In this document: one piece after another, positions 36,879 through 45,834 of the stretch
Position numbering within the stretch: position 1 is the stretch's first letter
Layout of the letters: each line of letters begins with the position of its first letter
From: Achromobacter kerstersii
GTDB taxonomy: Bacteria; Pseudomonadota; Gammaproteobacteria; Burkholderiales; Burkholderiaceae_B
Length of the DNA stretch: 64,000 nucleotides
NCBI RefSeq assembly: GCF_902859595.1
Contig: NZ_CADIJQ010000013.1
Span: 1 to 64,000 of the forward strand
Direction of reading: 5' to 3'
Program-made: the position numbers and the translations under genes
The notes under the pieces: model-generated
What the model was told of the DNA's origin: nothing
What the model saw: only the letters and a program-made list of their open reading frames with translations
Databases searched by the model: none

Positions 36879-38363
36879 TTATTGATTGTAGGAGCCGTTT
36901 TGCGCGAAGAGTTTTTCCAATTGGGTCCAGATTCCGCGGTCATCAGCAATGGAAACCGAAAAGCGCAGCATCGTCGACGGCGCCTGCGACGGTGAAAACA
37001 AGGTGCCCGGGGCCAGCAGCACCCCCTGGTCGGCCGCTACGCGCGCCAGCACTTCGGTGTCGCGGCCACAATCGGCCCAGACGAACATGCCCGCATTCGG
37101 CTCGTGCGGCACGGTCAGGCCCAGCTTCAGCAGCCCTTTCAGGCATCGCTCCCGCGCGGCGTCCACCCGCGTCCGGACGCGTTCGATATGGCGGCGGTAC
37201 TGCCCTTCCATCAGCACCCGGTGGACAACGCGTTCGCCCAGTTCGGGCGAGGTCAGGCCCGCCAGCATTTTCAGGTCGGCCAGCTTTTGCAGGATCTCGG
37301 GGTTGGCGGCCACATAGCCCACACGCAGGCTCGCGGCCAGCATCTTGGAATAGCCGCTGACCAGGATGACGCGGTTCAGCCGGTCCAGCACCGCCAGCTT
37401 CATGGCGCCGCCGGGGTGCAGTTCACCATAGGTGTCGTCTTCGACCACCATGAAATCGTGGCGCTCGGCGATGCGCAGGATGTCGTAGGCGACACCCGCC
37501 GACAGCGTATGGCCCGTGGGGTTATGCACGGCGCTGTTGATGATGAAAAGCTTGGGCTTGTGCTGGGCCGCCAACTGTTCCAACAGGGCGATGTCGGGGC
37601 CATCCGGCCCACGCGGCACGCCGATCAGGCGCGCGCCAAATGCCGCCAGCCGGCCAAAGATAACGAACCACGCCGGGTCTTCCACCAACACCGTGTCGCC
37701 GGGCTTCACCAAGTGGCGGGCGATCAGGTCCAGGCCGTGGGTGACGCCGTTGGTGGTCAACAGATTCAGTTCGGGGTGGGCCGGCACGCCGTCGTTCTGC
37801 AAGGACGCGGCGATCTGCTGGCGCAGCGGCGCAAAGCCTTGGGGATGGCCATAGCTGACCAGGTTCGCCCGCACCGAGCGCCCCACGGCGCGCACGGCAG
37901 CGGCCACCATGTCGGGGTCCAGCCAATCGGCCGGCAGCAAGCCCGCACCACCCGGCATGCCCGGGCCGGTGGTTTCGCGGAACATGCTGCGCAGCAGCCA
38001 GGCGATGTCTACGCGCGCGGTGGGCGACAAGGGGGACGACGGGGCCGTCGCCACCGCCGCCAGCGGACCACTGCGCGCGCGGACGAAAAAGCCTGCCCCG
38101 CGGCGGGACTGCACCAGTCCCCGGGCCACCAGCCGGTCATACGCCTCAACCACCGTGAAGCGGCTGACGCCAGACTGTTCGGCCATTTTGCGAATGGACG
38201 GCAGGCGGGTGCCGGGCCGCAACCCTTGTTCGTCGATGCGGCGCGCCAGGCCGTCGGCCAATTGGCTGACAAGCGAGGCGTCGGCTTGGCGCACGGGCAT
38301 CCAGGGCAAGGACGCTGCGGGGGAAGGGGCGGGAGTAGACCCAGGGGAAGGAGCAACTGTCAT
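36879..38363 (-). CDS. MocR family PLP-dependent transcriptional regulator
   Basis: A 494-residue fusion of an N-terminal GntR winged helix (LRPGTRLPSIRKMAEQSGVS) with a class I aminotransferase-like domain. The PLP lysine is Lys340 in SGYSKMLAASLRVGY. MocR proteins sense PLP-linked amines or vitamin B6 and usually bind DNA next to a divergent target, here an EamA-LysE exporter pair. A perfect 19-bp palindrome sits between them. Confidence 0.93.
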   Translation of the reverse strand: MTVAPSPGSTPAPSPAASLPWMPVRQADASLVSQLADGLARRIDEQGLRPGTRLPSIRKMAEQSGVSRFTVVEAYDRLVARGLVQSRRGAGFFVRARSGPLAAVATAPSSPLSPTARVDIAWLLRSMFRETTGPGMPGGAGLLPADWLDPDMVAAAVRAVGRSVRANLVSYGHPQGFAPLRQQIAASLQNDGVPAHPELNLLTTNGVTHGLDLIARHLVKPGDTVLVEDPAWFVIFGRLAAFGARLIGVPRGPDGPDIALLEQLAAQHKPKLFIINSAVHNPTGHTLSAGVAYDILRIAERHDFMVVEDDTYGELHPGGAMKLAVLDRLNRVILVSGYSKMLAASLRVGYVAANPEILQKLADLKMLAGLTSPELGERVVHRVLMEGQYRRHIERVRTRVDAARERCLKGLLKLGLTVPHEPNAGMFVWADCGRDTEVLARVAADQGVLLAPGTLFSPSQAPSTMLRFSVSIADDRGIWTQLEKLFAQNGSYNQ

Positions 38364-38406
38364 GGGGAATGGACCAGGCCAGTGATTAAAGTGACATGTA
38401 GAAGTG

Positions 38407-38425
38407 TATCGGTACTGTACCGATA
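38407..38425. promoter_or_regulatory. Perfect 19-bp palindrome, probable MocR operator
   Basis: TATCGGTAC-T-GTACCGATA is exact over nine bases on each side of one central T. It lies 44 bases upstream of the mocR start and 80 upstream of the divergent EamA gene. Confidence 0.8.
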
Positions 38426-38504
38426 ACTATGCGTAGAGTGACAGCAATACGGCAAGCCCGCAATAGCAGATTCTTCCGCCCCGACTCTTTCTTTCGCAGC
38501 CATC

Positions 38505-39424
38505 ATGACGCGCTCATCGCTTTACCCTTCGGCCCAGACCGCACCGGCCACGCCGCCGTCCGTATGGGAAGGCTATGGCTATGGTTTTCTGGGAGTGCTG
38601 GTCTTTTCGCTGACGCTGCCCATGACGCGCCTGGCCGTGGCTGAACTGGCCCCATTGCTGGTGGGCCTGGGACGCGCGTTGGTGGCTGCGGTGCCCGCGG
38701 TGGCGTTGCTGTGGATCACGCGCAGCCGGCTGCCGACGCGCACAGAGTGGCCTGGCGTGATCCTGGCTGCGCTGGGCATCGTGGTGGGCTGGCCGCTGGC
38801 GTCGTCACTGGCCATGCAGACCGTGCCGTCTGCCAACGGCGCCGTGTTCAACGGGCTGCTGCCGCTATCGACGGCCGCGTTCGCCGCGCTGCGTAGCGGT
38901 GAACGGCCGTCCGCCGTATTCTGGGGGTGGGCCGTGGCCGGCGCCGCGCTGGTGACGGCCTACGCGCTGCGGCAAGGCGACGGCGTCTTGACCACCGGCT
39001 ATCTCTGGCTGCTGGTGGCGGTGGTGTTGGGCGGATGGGCTATGCGGAAGGCGCACGCGCCGCACGCACACTGGGCGGTTCGCGCACCATTTGCTGGGCG
39101 CTGGCGATCAGTGCCCCGGTCGTTGTGGCGCCCGTCGGCTGGATGGCCGCGCACGCCCACTGGCCCAGCGCCGCAGTCGTTTCAGCCTGCGCCTACCTGG
39201 CGTTCGGCTCCATGTTTCTGGGCTTTTTTGCCTGGTATCGCGGCCTGGCCGTGGGCGGAATCGCCCGGGTGGGGCAGGTGCAGTTGTTGCAGCCTTTCCT
39301 GACCGTCGTGGCGGCCGCATTGTTATTTGGCGAATCCGTTCAGCCGGCAACCTTCGTGTTCGCCGTCGCCGTGATCGCCGTTATTGCCGGCGGACGCCGT
39401 GCCATCGTAAGGACAAAAAAATGA
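38505..39424 (+). pseudogene. EamA family exporter, frameshifted
   Basis: Two frames together make one EamA transporter of about 306 residues. The first encodes the N-terminal half to LLVAVVLGGWAM; the homologous protein then continues one frame over as GYAEGARAARTLGG through to GGRRAIVRTKK. Adding one G to the GGG run at 39037-39039 restores GGWGYAEGARAARTLGG. This is a real inactivating mutation, a slippage site or a base-call error. The reading frame resumes well and the start of the lysE-type gene overlaps its stop (ATGA). Confidence 0.85.
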
Positions 39425-40065
39425 ATCTGTTCCCGACCAACTGGGCCGACGTGCCCCTGGCTTCCGCCTCGCTGCTGGGCCCGCTGGCCCTGTTCGCGCT
39501 GGTCAGCTCGATTACGCCGGGACCCAACAATGTGATGCTGGCGTCCTCTGGCCTGAACTTCGGCTTTCGCCGCAGCATGCCGCACCTGCTGGGCGTGAAC
39601 CTGGGCTTTACGCTGATGATTTTTTTGGTGGGCATCGGGCTGGGCTCGGTGTTCCAGCAAGTGCCGCAGCTCTACACCATCCTGAAATACGCCGGCGCCG
39701 CCTACCTGCTGTATCTGGCCTGGAAGATCGCCAACTCCGGCGGCCTGGAAGATGGCGAAGCGCGTGGCAAACCGTTCACGTTCCTGCAAGCGGCGGCCTT
39801 TCAATGGGTCAATCCGAAAGCGTGGGTGATGGCGGTGGGGGTGGTGGCCACCTACACGCCGCAAAACGGCTTCTTCGCCAACCTGGTCATCGCCACGATT
39901 GTCTGCGGCGTGGTCAACCTGCCCAGCATTGGCGTGTGGGTGACGTTCGGCACCGCGCTGCGCCGCGTGCTGCACAAGCCCTGGGCGATTCGGGCCTTCA
40001 ATGTGGGCATGGCCTTGCTATTGGTGGCGTCGTTGTATCCGGTGGCGCTGGACTTGGTGCATTGA
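39421..40065 (+). CDS. LysE/RhtB family amino acid exporter
   Basis: A 214-residue exporter with six membrane helices. The family signature is SSITPGPNNVMLASSGLNFG near residue 30, followed by GVNLGFTLMIFLVGIGLGSV and AFQWVNPKAWVMAVGVV. The ATG overlaps the stop of the frameshifted EamA gene, so the frameshift would break their translational coupling. With EamA it forms a probable MocR-controlled export unit. Confidence 0.9.
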   Translation: MNLFPTNWADVPLASASLLGPLALFALVSSITPGPNNVMLASSGLNFGFRRSMPHLLGVNLGFTLMIFLVGIGLGSVFQQVPQLYTILKYAGAAYLLYLAWKIANSGGLEDGEARGKPFTFLQAAAFQWVNPKAWVMAVGVVATYTPQNGFFANLVIATIVCGVVNLPSIGVWVTFGTALRRVLHKPWAIRAFNVGMALLLVASLYPVALDLVH

Positions 40066-40074
40066 TCGCCAGCG

Positions 40075-40770
40075 TCAGGCGGCCAACAATCCCACGACGA
40101 CGGCAGGCGTCACCAGGACGTTGAACAGCCCCGCCATCACCATCACCAGGCCCGCCACCGCGCCCTCGTCGGCCGCGAGTTCGCGGGCCTTTGCTGTGCC
40201 GGCGCCGTGTGCGCCCATGCCAAACAAGGCGCCGCGCGCCAGCGCCGAACGCAGCGGCAACCAGCGCCGCATCAACTGGCCGATGGCCGCGCCGAACACA
40301 CCCGTCACGATCACGAACACGGCGGTCAGGTCGGGCACGCCGCCCACATGGGACGACACCGCCAGCGCGAACGGCGTGGCGACTGAACGCGGCAATAAGC
40401 TCAGGCGCAAGCCGGGCGGCAAATCCAGCAAGCTGCCCAGCATCCAGGCGCTGACGCCCGCAATCAAACTACCCACCGCCACGCCCGCCACCAGCACCGG
40501 CCAGTAGCGCCGGATCAGCGCGCGCTGCTCGTACAGCGGCAGCGCAAACGCCACGATCACGGGCCCCAGCATGGCCATCAGCCAATGCGAGCCAGACATG
40601 TAGTCGCGGTATCCGGTGTGCAGCGCAATCGCCAAGCCCAGCAGCAAGGCCGGCGCTACGACCAGCGTCGACGTCCACCAGTACGCATAGCGGCGATAAA
40701 ACAGGCGCGCGCACACGTAGGCCAGCACCGTCGCCAGCGGCCAGAACACCAGGTTGAATTCAAACGGCAT
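40075..40770 (-). CDS. lrgB: LrgB/CidB family membrane protein
   Basis: A 231-residue polytopic protein of the LrgB family. Seen are TLVVAPALLLGLAIALHTGY, SHWLMAMLGPVIVAFALPLY, LPRSVATPFALAVSSHVGGVP and FGMGAHGAGTAKARE. The Lrg/Cid pairs affect murein hydrolase activity, cell death and, in plants and some bacteria, carboxylate transport. Its start overlaps the end of lrgA by 11 bases. Confidence 0.92.
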   Translation of the reverse strand: MPFEFNLVFWPLATVLAYVCARLFYRRYAYWWTSTLVVAPALLLGLAIALHTGYRDYMSGSHWLMAMLGPVIVAFALPLYEQRALIRRYWPVLVAGVAVGSLIAGVSAWMLGSLLDLPPGLRLSLLPRSVATPFALAVSSHVGGVPDLTAVFVIVTGVFGAAIGQLMRRWLPLRSALARGALFGMGAHGAGTAKARELAADEGAVAGLVMVMAGLFNVLVTPAVVVGLLAA

Positions 40771-41182
40771 GGCGGTTCATCCAGCGATAGCAAAGGTCGA
40801 TCGTCAACGCCGTGCCGGTCATGACCAAGGCGGTGCCAAGCAGGATGACGGCCAGCAGCTTCAGCCCCAGCACCCCCAGAAATTCGCGGTGGTCCAACAG
40901 CGACATCACGGCCGGCACAAAGAACAGCAGCATCTCGCCCAGCAGCCAGCTCGCGCCGCGATGGACGTTGCGCACGCGCAGCCGGCGGGTGGCCAGCAGC
41001 AACAGCACCAGCGCCATGCCGATGACGCCGCCCGGAACGGGCAAACCCAGCGCGTCGGCCACGGCCTGGCCCAGCAAAGAAAACACGACGATCAGCGCAA
41101 TTTGCAGCACGCGGCTGCGGCGCAGGGCAACGCGCAGCATGCGGACGGGAGTAAGGAGGCGACGAGGGCGAGGGCGAGACAT
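40760..41182 (-). CDS. lrgA: LrgA/CidA family holin-like protein
   Basis: A 140-residue protein with a basic N-terminus and about four membrane helices, including VLQIALIVVFSLLGQAVADA, LPVPGGVIGMALVLLLLAT and GEMLLFFVPAVMSLLDH, all conserved in LrgA/CidA. The start is uncertain: ATG at 41182 has no ribosome site, and MLRVALRRSR downstream is also possible. It diverges from a LysR gene, as cidAB does from cidR. Confidence 0.88.
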   Translation of the reverse strand: MSRPRPRRLLTPVRMLRVALRRSRVLQIALIVVFSLLGQAVADALGLPVPGGVIGMALVLLLLATRRLRVRNVHRGASWLLGEMLLFFVPAVMSLLDHREFLGVLGLKLLAVILLGTALVMTGTALTIDLCYRWMNRHAV

Positions 41183-41285
41183 GGAGGGGCAGACAGGTAC
41201 CAGCGGCAAGCTGATGTTTTACGCCCGCCCTGCCCATAGATAAAATGAATTCGATGAATACTCCCCATTCCAGATAGGCATAGCC

Positions 41286-42173
41286 ATGGACCTGCGCCCC
41301 TTGCGCGCTCTGGTGGAAGTGGTCCGCCAGGGCGGCTTTTCCCAGGCAGCCAAAGTGATCTACGCCACGCAGCCCACCGTCAGCAAGGCGGTGCGCCAGC
41401 TTGAAGACGAGCTGGGCATGCCGCTCCTGGATCGCCACGCACAGCCCCTGCGGCTGACCGAAGCGGGCGAAATTGTGTACCGGCGGGCGCTGACGATGTT
41501 GGCCGAACGCGATGATCTGTACGCCGAGCTGGACGAACTCAAGGGCCTGAAACGCGGTGTGCTGCGGCTGGGGCTGCCGCCGCTTGGCAGCAGTTCGCTT
41601 TTCGCGCCGATGTTTGCGCGGTTCCGCAGCCGGTATCCGCACATCGAAATCAGCCTGGTGGAACACGGCAGCCGCCGGCTGGAAGAAATGGTGATGGCGG
41701 GTGAGATCGAATTGGCGGCCTCGTTGAAACCCGTGCCGGATCATGTGGACTGGCAGCCGGTGGCGCGCGAACCGCTGGTGGCGCTGATGCCCGCCGACCA
41801 TCCGCACGCGCACGCGGCATCTGTCGGCCTGCATGAGCTGCGTGAATCGCCGTTCATCCTGTTCGAATCAGGCTTTGCGCTGAACCGCATCATCCATGAA
41901 GCCTGCCAGCGTGCGGGCTTTGCGCCCACCATCGCCGCACGCAGCGGCCAGATCGATTTCATCGTGGCGCTGGTGGCGGCCGGCTTGGGCGTGGCGTTCC
42001 TGCCGCGCATCACGGCTCGCGAAGAACTGCACGCAGGCGTGTGCCGCGTGCCCCTGCGCGACCCGGGCACGGACTGGGAAATGGTGCTGGTCTGGCGGCG
42101 CGGCGGCTATCTGTCGCACGCGGCGCAGGCGTGGCTGGCATTGACGCGCGAGGTGCATCCCGGAGTATTCTGA
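41286..42173 (+). CDS. LysR family regulator divergent from lrgAB (CidR-like position)
   Basis: A 295-residue regulator with helix-turn-helix MDLRPLRALVEVVRQGGFSQ then AAKVIYATQPTVSKAVRQLE, and an effector domain that includes GVLRLGLPPLGSSSLFAPM and VALVAAGLGVAFLPRIT. By analogy with CidR it would control lrgAB, possibly in response to an organic acid. No ordered operator was found in the short intergenic stretch. Confidence 0.92.
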   Translation: MDLRPLRALVEVVRQGGFSQAAKVIYATQPTVSKAVRQLEDELGMPLLDRHAQPLRLTEAGEIVYRRALTMLAERDDLYAELDELKGLKRGVLRLGLPPLGSSSLFAPMFARFRSRYPHIEISLVEHGSRRLEEMVMAGEIELAASLKPVPDHVDWQPVAREPLVALMPADHPHAHAASVGLHELRESPFILFESGFALNRIIHEACQRAGFAPTIAARSGQIDFIVALVAAGLGVAFLPRITAREELHAGVCRVPLRDPGTDWEMVLVWRRGGYLSHAAQAWLALTREVHPGVF

Positions 42174-42210
42174 TGCGGAACCCAGCCGGCCCGATCGGGT
42201 CATATTTTTC

Positions 42211-43128
42211 ATGCCCGCCCTGCCCCGCCCTTCCCCCCGCAGCCTTTCCGCCCGGCGTCTCCCCATCCGCCGGCTCGTTGCCGTAGCTGTCGTCACCGCC
42301 GCCAGCGTCGTCGGCTGCTCGCACCTGGACTCCTGGCAACGCCAGACCATCTTTTCGCCCCAATCCGAACCCCAAACCTGGTGGCGCGAACCCTCCGCCG
42401 GCACCGAGGTCTACGACCTGGCGCTAGCCAACGGCGATAAGGTGCGCGCCTGGTACTGGCAAAGCCCCAAGGCCGATGCACCCACGGTGCTGTACCTGCA
42501 TGGCGCGCGCTGGAACCTGAACGGCAGCGCCTTCCGCATCGACGGCTGGGCCCGCATGGGTTATTCGGTGCTGGCCATCGATTACCGCGGCTTTGGCGCA
42601 TCCACCCCGCGCCTGCCGTCGGAAGAAAGTGCGCTGGAAGACGCGATGGCCGGGCTGAAGGAGCTGGCCCGCCTGCAACCCGACCCGGCACGCCGCTTCA
42701 TCTACGGCCACAGCCTGGGCGGGGCGATCGCCATCGATCTGGCCGCCCGGCCTGAACAGCCGGAATTCGCGGGTTTGATCGTGGAATCCAGCTTCACCAG
42801 CATCGGCGCCATGCTCGGCACCCTGCGCTGGGGCAAGGTGCCGGGCGCCAGCCTGTTGGTGACGCAGCCATTTGCCTCCGTCGACAAGCTGGCCCAGATG
42901 CACACGCCCATGTTGTTCATGCACGGCACCGCTGACCGCGTGGTGCCGCACACCATGAGCGACGAACTCTTCGCTGCCGCTCGCAACGTGGCGCCAGATC
43001 TGAAGCGGCTGGTGAAGATCGAAGGCGCGTCGCACTCGGGCGCTTTCCGCAGCGGGCCGCAATACGACGCCGCCGTGAAGACCTTCATGCAAGACGCCTC
43101 ACGCGCCTACAAACGCAAGTCCGGCTAA
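42211..43128 (+). CDS. Alpha/beta hydrolase, probable lipoprotein
   Basis: A 305-residue protein. The N-terminus is basic then hydrophobic and ends in SVVGC, putting a lipidation site at Cys36. The hydrolase domain has VLYLHGARWNLNGS, the nucleophile GHSLGGAIAIDLAA, an Asp in MHGTADRVVPH and a His in EGASHSGAF, resembling the ABHD13/BEM46 group. It is probably anchored in the envelope. It begins 37 bases after the LysR gene, possibly co-transcribed. Substrate unknown. Confidence 0.85.
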   Translation: MPALPRPSPRSLSARRLPIRRLVAVAVVTAASVVGCSHLDSWQRQTIFSPQSEPQTWWREPSAGTEVYDLALANGDKVRAWYWQSPKADAPTVLYLHGARWNLNGSAFRIDGWARMGYSVLAIDYRGFGASTPRLPSEESALEDAMAGLKELARLQPDPARRFIYGHSLGGAIAIDLAARPEQPEFAGLIVESSFTSIGAMLGTLRWGKVPGASLLVTQPFASVDKLAQMHTPMLFMHGTADRVVPHTMSDELFAAARNVAPDLKRLVKIEGASHSGAFRSGPQYDAAVKTFMQDASRAYKRKSG

Positions 43129-43291
43129 CGCTGGCGCGGCCTTCTCCCCCCGCTTACCCTGACCGCCGGGAAAACCCGTTCTCGGGAAACTCCTATATAA
43201 AAATATCTACTAAATATATTTAACGAATATTAGACTTTGCTCCTGCTCGCCGCGCCGCTTTGGCAGCGACGGCATCTTCAGGAGAAGCCAG

Positions 43292-44203
43292 TTGAGTAAC
43301 GTGCGTTGGCAGGGCGTATTTCCTGCCGTTACCAGTAAGTTCCATGCCGACGAAACCCTCGACTTCGAAGCGATGCGCAAGCACTTCGCCTTCCTGATCG
43401 ACAACGGCGTTCACGGCTTTGTCACCTGCGGCTCGCTGGGCGAAGCCAGCACCCTGACGTTGGAAGAAAAGCTTGAGGTCACGCGCTGCGCCATCGAAGT
43501 CAGCGCCGGCCGTATTCCCGTGCTGGCCAACGTGTCCGAAACCAGCACCCGCGAAGCGCTGCGCTTCATCAAGGGCGCGGTCGAGCTGGGCGTGGACGGC
43601 TTCATGCTGATGCCATCGCTGATCTACGTGGCCGACGCGCGTGAAGCCATGCAAAGCATCCGCACCATGGCGAAAGCGGCGCAAAAGCCCTGCATGATCT
43701 ACAACAACCCGGTCGCTTACCGCGTGGACCTGAAGCCCGAGCACATGGTCGAACTGGCCGACTGCCCGTGGCTTGTCGCCATCAAGGAAAGCAGCGACGA
43801 CATCCGCCGCGTGACCGATCTGCGCAATGCGCTGGGCACCCGCTATCAGCTGTTCATCGGTGTGGACGACCTGTCGTTCGAAGCGCTGGCGTTGGGCGCA
43901 GACGGCCTGCTGGCAGGCCTTGTCACCGCTTTCCCGCGTGAAACCGTGGCGCTGTATGACCTGATGAAAGCCGGCCAGTGGCAAGAGGCGCTGGCGCTGT
44001 ATCAATGGTTCACGCCGCTCTTGCACCTGGATGTTTCCACCAAGCTGGTGCAGAACATCAAGCTGGCCGAAACGCTGGCCGGTGTGGGCAACGAACACGT
44101 GCGCCGTCCGCGTCTGCCGCTGGTCGGCGCCGAACGCGAGCGTTGCACCGCCATCATCCAGGCCGCCATCGCCAAGCGCCCCAAGCAATACCAATCGACG
44201 TAA
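43292..44203 (+). CDS. DapA superfamily lyase/aldolase (dihydrodipicolinate synthase family)
   Basis: A 303-residue class I Schiff-base enzyme. The pyruvate-type pocket is TCGSLGEASTLTLEEK (GxxGE), Tyr137 in MIYNNPVAYRVD and Schiff-base Lys165 in LVAIKESSDD. The TTG start follows AGGAG at 43280-43284. It is the first gene of an operon with a full amino-acid-type ABC importer, so it probably degrades or makes a 2-keto acid related to the imported compound, not lysine. An AT-rich promoter region lies at about 43193-43240. Confidence 0.88.
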   Translation: MSNVRWQGVFPAVTSKFHADETLDFEAMRKHFAFLIDNGVHGFVTCGSLGEASTLTLEEKLEVTRCAIEVSAGRIPVLANVSETSTREALRFIKGAVELGVDGFMLMPSLIYVADAREAMQSIRTMAKAAQKPCMIYNNPVAYRVDLKPEHMVELADCPWLVAIKESSDDIRRVTDLRNALGTRYQLFIGVDDLSFEALALGADGLLAGLVTAFPRETVALYDLMKAGQWQEALALYQWFTPLLHLDVSTKLVQNIKLAETLAGVGNEHVRRPRLPLVGAERERCTAIIQAAIAKRPKQYQST

Positions 44204-44302
44204 GCGGCCGGCTCCGGCTGAGCCAACCGCAGCACGAACGCGTTGGCGCGCGGCTTAGCCGCCGCGCGCCAGGCCCTGTCCCACGCACGCCTATCGGACA
44301 CC

Positions 44303-45058
44303 ATGCAAAGCGACATCATCCTTCAGACACGTGGCCTGACCAAGGAATTCCGCGGATTCGTGGCGGTCAACAACGTCGACCTGAGCGTGCGGCGCGGCGC
44401 CATCCATGCGCTGATCGGCCCCAATGGCGCCGGCAAGACGACGTTCTTCAATCTGCTGACCAAGTTCCACATTCCGACGCGCGGCGAAATCCTGTACGAC
44501 GGCGTGGACATCACGCAGGAGCGCCCCGCGCAAACCGCGCGCCGCGGCATCGTGCGGTCGTTCCAGATTTCGGCGGTGTTCCCCCAGCTGTCCGTGCGCG
44601 AAAACGTGCGTGTGGCCTTGCAGCGCAAACTGGGCGTGGACTATTGCTTCTGGCGATCCGAAAGCACGCTGGAAAGCCTGCATCACCGCGTTGAGGAATT
44701 GCTGGACCAGGTGGGCCTGCGCACGCATCTGGACGTGGCGGCGGGTGACCTGCCCTATGGCCGCAAGCGCACCTTGGAAATCGCCACCACGCTGGCGCTG
44801 GAGCCCGAGCTGCTGCTGCTGGACGAACCCACGCAGGGCATGGGCCACGAGGACGTGGACCGCGTCAAACATCTGATCAAGCAGGTCTCGGCGGGGCGCA
44901 CCATCCTGATGGTGGAACACAACATGAAAGTGGTGGCGGACATCTCCGACACCATCACCGTCTTGCAGCGAGGCGAAATCCTGGCCGAAGGCCCCTACGC
45001 GACCGTGTCCGAGAACCCGGCGGTGCGTGAAGCCTACATGGGAGCCGACGATGAATGA
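44303..45058 (+). CDS. livG: Branched-chain-type ABC transporter ATPase LivG
   Basis: A 251-residue ATPase. Walker A is GPNGAGKTTFFNLLTKF, the signature region is LPYGRKRTLEIATTL and Walker B is PELLLLDEPTQGMGHED, followed by the His in MVEHNMKVVADI. The C-terminal NPAVREAYMG is typical of LivG. MQSDIILQTRGLTKEF at 44303 is the likely start. It follows the DapA-like gene after about 100 bases. Confidence 0.92.
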   Translation: MQSDIILQTRGLTKEFRGFVAVNNVDLSVRRGAIHALIGPNGAGKTTFFNLLTKFHIPTRGEILYDGVDITQERPAQTARRGIVRSFQISAVFPQLSVRENVRVALQRKLGVDYCFWRSESTLESLHHRVEELLDQVGLRTHLDVAAGDLPYGRKRTLEIATTLALEPELLLLDEPTQGMGHEDVDRVKHLIKQVSAGRTILMVEHNMKVVADISDTITVLQRGEILAEGPYATVSENPAVREAYMGADDE

Positions 45059-45776
45059 AGCCCTGGCCGGCGCGTCCGGCAACATGCTTGAAATCCGCAA
45101 CCTGCACGCCTGGTATGGCGAATCGCACATCCTGCATGGCATCGATCTGGACGTGAAGCCCGGCGAATGCGTCACGCTGCTGGGCCGCAACGGCGCGGGC
45201 CGCAGCTCAACATTGAAATCCATCCTTGGCCTCGTCGGCCGCCGCAGCGGCTCCATCAAGGTCGAAGGCCAGGAAACGGTGGGCATGCCCACTCACAAGA
45301 TCGCGCGCCGGGGCATCGGTTATTGCCCGGAAGAGCGCGGCATCTACGCGTCGCTGACCGCGGAGGAAAACCTCATGCTGCTGCCCTCGGTGGGGCCAGG
45401 CGGCATGTCGGTGGAAGAGATCTACACGATGTTCCCCAACCTGAAAGAGCGTGCGCACAGCCCCGGCACGCGGCTATCAGGCGGCGAACAGCAGATGCTG
45501 GCGATGGCGCGCATCCTGCGCACCGGCGCCCGCTTGCTGTTGCTGGATGAAATCACCGAAGGCCTGGCGCCCGTCATCGTGCAATCGCTGGGCCGCGTGA
45601 TCCGGCAACTGAAAGAGCGCGGCTACACCACCGTGCTGGTCGAACAGAATTTCCGCTTCGCCCAGCACCTGGCCGACCGCCATTACGTCATTGAGCACGG
45701 TCAGGTGGTAGCCGTGATAGACCGCGCCGAGGTCCAGCAATCGCAAGACAAGCTGAACGCCTTGCTCGGTATTTGA
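45051..45776 (+). CDS. livF: Branched-chain-type ABC transporter ATPase LivF, Walker A Arg
   Basis: A 241-residue ATPase overlapping livG by eight bases (GGAG upstream). The Walker A reads GRNGAGRSSTLKSI, with Arg51 where the invariant lysine is expected (codon CGC at 45201-45203). Other motifs are normal: signature LSGGEQQMLAMARIL, Walker B RLLLLDEITEGLAP, and His-region LVEQNFRFAQHLAD (Gln-Asn in the switch position as in LivF). LivG has the normal lysine. Confidence 0.9.
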   Translation: MNEALAGASGNMLEIRNLHAWYGESHILHGIDLDVKPGECVTLLGRNGAGRSSTLKSILGLVGRRSGSIKVEGQETVGMPTHKIARRGIGYCPEERGIYASLTAEENLMLLPSVGPGGMSVEEIYTMFPNLKERAHSPGTRLSGGEQQMLAMARILRTGARLLLLDEITEGLAPVIVQSLGRVIRQLKERGYTTVLVEQNFRFAQHLADRHYVIEHGQVVAVIDRAEVQQSQDKLNALLGI

Positions 45777-45834
45777 GATTTCCGCCGTACTCCTTCCGAC
45801 CGCAGTCCCCCATTCCTCCACGGAGCGTAGTCAG

